64,000 bases of DNA, taken from Uloborus plumipes (taxonomy: Eukaryota > Arthropoda > Arachnida > Araneae > Uloboridae). The notes beneath the pieces were generated by a model. That model saw nothing but the letters and a program-made list of their open reading frames with translations, had not been told where the DNA came from and searched no databases. Location: contig JAXGGA010005798.1 of the NCBI GenBank assembly GCA_038373865.1, positions 1 to 64,000 on the forward strand. The letters run 5' to 3'. The translations under genes and the position numbers were made by a program. Of the stretch, positions 59,580 through 64,000 are shown piece after piece. Positions within the stretch are counted from its first letter, which is position 1. Every line of letters begins with the position of its first letter.

Positions 59580-60223
59580 TGACTACTCGTTACAAAATCC
59601 AAAGATTAGAATGGGCCAGGAAACATATGTCATTTGGAAGTAAGTGGCTTTCTGTCATATTTTCCGATGAGAAAAAGTGGAATTTGGATGGCCCGGATGG
59701 CTGGGCTTATTATTTGCATGATTTGCGAAAAGAACCAAGAACATTTTTCAGCAGGCAGCATGGTGGGAAATGGGTCATGGTATGGGGTGCATTTGGGTTC
59801 AACTGTCAAACATCAATAGCGATTTTAAGTGGGAAACAAAGTTCTACGAACTATCAAGAAACGTTAAAAAACAATTTGTTGCCATTTTGTGACATTATAG
59901 GAGGGCCAGACTGCATATTTCAGCAAGATAATGTACCCATACATAAATCGAATTCCACAAAAGCATGGCTTCATCGAAAAAAAATTAATGTTATGGACTG
60001 GCCTGCATTAAGGTCCAGATTAAAACCCAATCGAGAATCTTTGGGCAGTTCTAAGCCGCAGAGTTTCTGCAAATTCTAAACAGTATTTCTCCGTCGAACA
60101 ACTGAAAATTGCCATAGAGAGAGAATGGTACAATGTTGAACCTGAAGTACTACAAAACCTTGTTGAATCGATGGAAAATAGAGTATTTGATCTTATTTCA
60201 CGTAAAGGAAACACAATTAAGTA
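59580..60223 (+). pseudogene. Tc3-like transposase, truncated and frameshifted
   Basis: Open from RLEWARKHMSFGSKWLSVIF through FSDEKKWNLDGPDG (first catalytic Asp), WVMVWGAFG and FQQDNVPIHKS (second Asp). Near 60010-60040 a one-base loss shifts the frame. The family text around NPIENLW and VLSRRV continues in another frame to a TAA at about 60223. The N-terminal DNA-binding region is absent. A terminal-like GGGTGACTATACTTTTGAGA follows at 60451. Not functional. Confidence 0.85.
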
Positions 60224-60488
60224 ATAAGAATATAACTATTGAACAGATTTCAAGAGAATTTTCAATTGTGACTAAATTTATGAGACATGAAATTTAAATG
60301 ACATTTTATTCTTTTGTTTCAATTTTTTTGTACATGAAGCAAGTGTGAAATATTTTTATATTTATCTTATTATCATGGTTATAGTAAATAAATAATGACG
60401 TAATTAATGATGAACTTTCAGTTTTTTATAGTTAAAAGGAACATTTTGTTGGGTGACTATACTTTTGAGACGGACAACAAATTACGAG

Positions 60489-61168
60489 CAGGGCTGCGGA
60501 GTCGGTGGAAAAATGGTCGACTCCGACTCCGGGATTTTAAAACTTCCGACTCCCGACTCCTGCTTTTTTTTTTATAATTCATTTTTTTACCCAAATGTGA
60601 AGAGGGAAAAACCCTAAACAAAGGGTGAAATATTAAGTCCATTTTTAAAAATTTCAGTTTTATTCATGGTCGTAGCCAGGACTCACTTTAGGGGGGTAGC
60701 AAGCTGGGGTATCCCAGTTGGAGGTCATGGGAGGTCATTGTGACCTCTCATAAAGTTCAATTTTCTCCAGAGGAAAAGACAAGTGCCGCTCTTGTCATTT
60801 GACTCCGTACAAAGCTAATCCTTTTCTTGTTAAATGGCCAGACTTAATTTTAACACATTGCATTTTTGCTGCACATATTTTTTATTCACTTGCATAATCC
60901 CAAACATAGCAATTCGTTCCACAAAGCAGACCCGCCATTTTGAAGCCCTTTTTAATGATCCTAGATGCTTAGGATTTGGATATTGGACGCTGAAAATTTG
61001 TATCTGTTAGTTTCTAAGATATGTTTTCACCACCATAAAATTTCAACCAAATCGGAGGTGGTCGGAGTCGGAGTCGACATGTTTTTCAGCCACTCCGACT
61101 CCAACTCATTTGGTCCAAAATCAGTCCGACTCCGTCTCTTCGACTCCAACTCCGACTCCGCAGCCCTG
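60489..61168. mobile_element. hAT-type MITE rich in GGAGTC/GACTCC
   Basis: Ends CAGGGCTGCGGAGTCGG and its reverse complement enclose 680 bp. The exact 8-bp duplication ATTACGAG (60481-60488 and 61169-61176) shows a hAT-type insertion. Both subterminal regions hold many GACTCC/GGAGTC hexamers. Elements with these ends are widespread in animal genomes. Confidence 0.88.
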
Positions 61169-61176
61169 ATTACGAG

Positions 61177-63690
61177 TTGTTTCTGCACTAAAGTGTGTTC
61201 ATTCACAGGTCGGACTTTTCGATTGTGCTTGGAAAAAAATCAGGTGAAGAATCTCTGTTTATCGCTCAAAGATTTTCTTATTTCATTTATTTTAGGGTGA
61301 TGGAAGGAACCGTTAAAAACTTCAAAGTCGAAACAAAAATATAGACACCCTATCTTATTTTCTACATTTAACGACTTCAGAGTTACACTGTCGATATTTC
61401 ATCGCTTTTCCTTTAATTTTCCTTTTGCCGAAATCCCCTCGATTTGATTTTCCCTCGTAAGCCGCTCTCCCGTTGTCGAACCTACCTCCTCAAACCATTA
61501 TTTCCAGTTGCTTAAACTCGCAACTAATAAGAGTGAAAGATAAAACGAATGCTGCGAAAGAGAGAGAGAGAGAGAACTGTACCATTACGTGGGGACAACT
61601 TTTATAACCTTCTCGTACTGCCCACGTCATTAATCACGTGATAGAGCTTACCGGAGTTTTTCCTTTTTCAGTTCACTTCGGCCATTATCACTCGCTCGAA
61701 ATCCAACTTTCGAGGAAGCATCACGTATTATTGGGATAACTTCGCTGATATACTGATACAGTATCGTATCGAAAAACTATAAAAGCAGAAGTATAACGAC
61801 TCCATCGCAGTTGCATTTAAAGATTTGCCAGCGAGGAACTTTAATAAAATGTATTTGAAAAATCGATTGCGGTACACATATGCATGTTATGTTCTGAAGG
61901 GGTTTAAGCAATGACGAGTTAGCCATCAGTTTTCGGGAAACGTTATTAAAAAAAAAACTTTTTCCGGTAAACATATCTGTGCAACTAAAATAGGAAGCAG
62001 AGTTAACCCTTTGGGGATCACAAGCTTTTTAGTTAGTATGTTGTTGTTTACGGTATTTTCCAAAAAAAAAAAAGTTTTTTAAAAAACAATTATTTTATTC
62101 TATACGTCTTTCACAGGATTGACATGAAACGACATATAAATGGAAACGACGTACAAATGAAACATTGACAAATTCCTTTGATTTCTGCAAGTTTAACTCT
62201 ACTAATGCAAATGTCTGTAAATCTAACAGCTCTAACTTTCCAATAAAGGTTTTTATGCATCTACTGAAAATTGGTGCGTAATCGTTTTATAGTAAAGATA
62301 TTAACTGCATTTTACACTGAACCTCTTATGTGAAATACATCATATCTTTATTGTATGTCTTAAATAATTATTAAAGCTGGCATATTTTCGATTATTAATG
62401 TAATTACAAACCAAATGTGCGTAAAAATGCATACAGGTGATTGTATTTAATTAAAAATTAAACTACAATCGTCAGACAGGTTGATTGTTTTTAAAAACGG
62501 TTACAACAGTATGAATAGAATCAAGTTAATGGAAATAAGTTTCACAAGTGTTTTAACCTTTAAGAACCGGGCGGTACACATGTTGTACCATAAGTCTTTT
62601 TTTTTTTTAGAGGATGGGGTTGAAATTTTCACTCGAACCCTTTGGAGCCGGGGATTTTTTCAAGTCTTCATACGTCTGGTACGACAGTTTATACCTTCTC
62701 TTTACAATGGAAAAGAAATCTGTGGTTCAACTGTCGTACTACCTGAGATAATTCCTTCCTTCATAGAAATAGACGAGCAGAGATTTTTCAAATTTTAGAG
62801 AGAGGGGAAAACGACGAAAAAGCAATATTTCGTGACGCATAAAATATTTATTTTAGCATGAAAATTAATAGGAATGAATTTGGGCTTTATGAAAACGACT
62901 TATAAATGTAAAACACTTATAAACGAGAGGCATATAAATGAGGTATCTCTGTATTGAGATTCTAATGTCACAATAACAAGAAAAAATAACTATTTGTATT
63001 CGATATAATTTATAAGCTAAACTTGAACTTATAGGACACATATATCTCATGGGTTTCCAAAGGGTTATACACTTATTTTTGTTCGAAAGGTCAAAATCAT
63101 TAAAACGGCCTACGAAATGCAAATATCATTAAAAACTGCAGGCACATATTTTGGGTTTGTAAAGACCCCCCCCCCCCCTTTTTTTTTAATGCTAATAAAT
63201 AAGGTTGTGGGTGAAAATAAGGCGACAAACGCGTTTACTGAATGAATTTTTTTTGTCCATAAGCTCGTGTTTTTTTTTTAATTATTTTTTTATGGGCATA
63301 ACTCATTTACACCACGAGGGAAGAAGAAACTTGCATTAAAAACTACCTACTATATAGGTTTCAAGTACTTGGTGAATTTTTTACATGTATACGGAGCATT
63401 CTAACCTCAGCTAGTCACTGTCAAAAAACTGGTTGGTAGTTTTATCGAACTGATTCTCTCTTCACACCATACTTCGTTCCTTCCAAAATTCATTAATAAA
63501 TTAGATTTTCAAGAAAATTTTTACCGATCCAATTTTCTTTGCTCTCAACTATTCACACAAAGAAAGGACAAGGACAGGAGAGAAAGAACATCTATGCCCG
63601 AACCGGTATTCTCACCCGAAACAACCCTATCTGAATAAAGCAGTGAGTAACCGCCCTTAAGCAAGGGCTAAGGAAGGAACATGCAATACA
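61177..63690. other. 2.5 kb without a recognised gene
   Basis: A (GA)n tract lies at about 61558-61576. 'TTAACCCTTTGGGGATC' at 62003 looks like a piggyBac-type left end but no matching right end was found. If the missing 5' exon of Hr51 lies here, I cannot identify it. Confidence 0.4.
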
Positions 63691-63794
63691 CCGCCAACTC
63701 GGCTATTTCGATCCGTGGACTGCAGTTTCGAGCTTATTATGCTCTCATCAGCATGGAATACGAAACTAGCTGAGTTGGAGGCAAAAATCCTCTT

Positions 63795-64000
63795 ATAAAG
63801 CAAAGAGAGCCGAAAAAAACTGGTAGCTAATGTGAAATTAGAGCACCAGCGAGCGATCGCACTTAGTACGGTACAACTCGTAATTTTCTGTTTTTACTTG
63901 GTACGGTATCCTTACGAGTTGTACCGTACCAAGTGTGGTCGCTCGCTGGTGTTCTAATTTCACATTAGCTACCAGTTTTTTTCGGCTCTCTTTGCTTTAT
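63795..64000. repeat. Long palindrome cut by the window edge
   Basis: ATAAAGCAAAGAGAGCCG at 63795 is matched by its reverse complement at the very end of the window. The arms are about 88 bp and almost perfect, around a loop near 63883-63912. The left flank (63690-63794) belongs to a repeat also found at 43960-44110, so the palindrome probably continues beyond 64000. Confidence 0.8.

Noticed and set aside
62004..62600. piggyBac-like left end (TTAACCCTTTGGGGATC) and a later TTAACCTTTAAGAACCGG
   Set aside because: No matching inverted right end with TTAA was found, so no element can be defined.

Overview
The window is AT-rich eukaryotic DNA: small spliced exons, very long introns, and a dense load of class II transposons, MITEs, tRNA-derived SINEs and a Helitron. 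The only clear host gene is an ortholog of the nuclear receptor NR2E3/PNR, called Hr51 or unfulfilled in insects. Its DNA-binding domain and hinge read like the arthropod form, so the source is an arthropod. An arachnid is my guess from the repeat style, not something the sequence proves.

Hr51 runs on the minus strand from about 59.3 kb down to 23.97 kb. Seven exons join in consistent phases into 445 codons plus a stop: part of the N-terminal region, both zinc fingers, a hinge with poly-Pro, poly-His and poly-Gln runs, and a complete ligand-binding domain with its C-terminal helix. Exon 1 as seen begins at a splice acceptor, so the start codon lies in an exon upstream (higher coordinates) that I could not identify. 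The introns are 1.4, 7.4, 14.9, 5.2, 1.1 and 4.1 kb, and mobile DNA accounts for much of their content.

Left end (1-2640): a tandem array of about 385-bp units, each holding two exon-like blocks with good splice sites. Block B is 96 nt and open; block A is 74 nt and carries a conserved in-frame TGA. The array continues past the left edge. The first units look intact and the right-hand ones are decaying. Unit 1 carries a 650-bp palindromic TA-flanked element, and its sister units preserve the empty site.

2.6-23.9 kb (downstream of Hr51): no host gene seen. It holds several copies of a MITE built from 'TTTTACAGT' palindromes, a 698-bp and a 403-bp TTAA-flanked element, a 2.4-kb element with six copies of CGTGACTCACGTTACA, two or three tRNA-derived SINEs, a 2-kb terminal-inverted-repeat element, two TA-targeting elements around a (TA)n tract, and a degenerate ~150-bp tandem repeat.

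23.97-59.3 kb (Hr51 locus): the introns hold a broken Tc1 element, an 8-bp-TSD hAT-like element, a complete and apparently intact piggyBac element (3842 bp, spliced 608-codon transposase), a second and inverted copy of the 2-kb TIR element, four Harbinger-like MITEs in 1.3 kb with a fifth at 51.8 kb, a mariner-like relic and a non-autonomous Helitron.

59.3-64 kb (upstream of the visible Hr51 exons): a fragment of the 2-kb TIR family, a broken Tc3-like transposase, a GGAGTC-rich hAT MITE, and a long palindrome cut by the window edge.

I see no host pathway or operon-like system beyond Hr51. The most unusual signals are the exon-pair array, the intact piggyBac with its 18-bp palindromes, and two element insertions whose empty sites are both present in this window.
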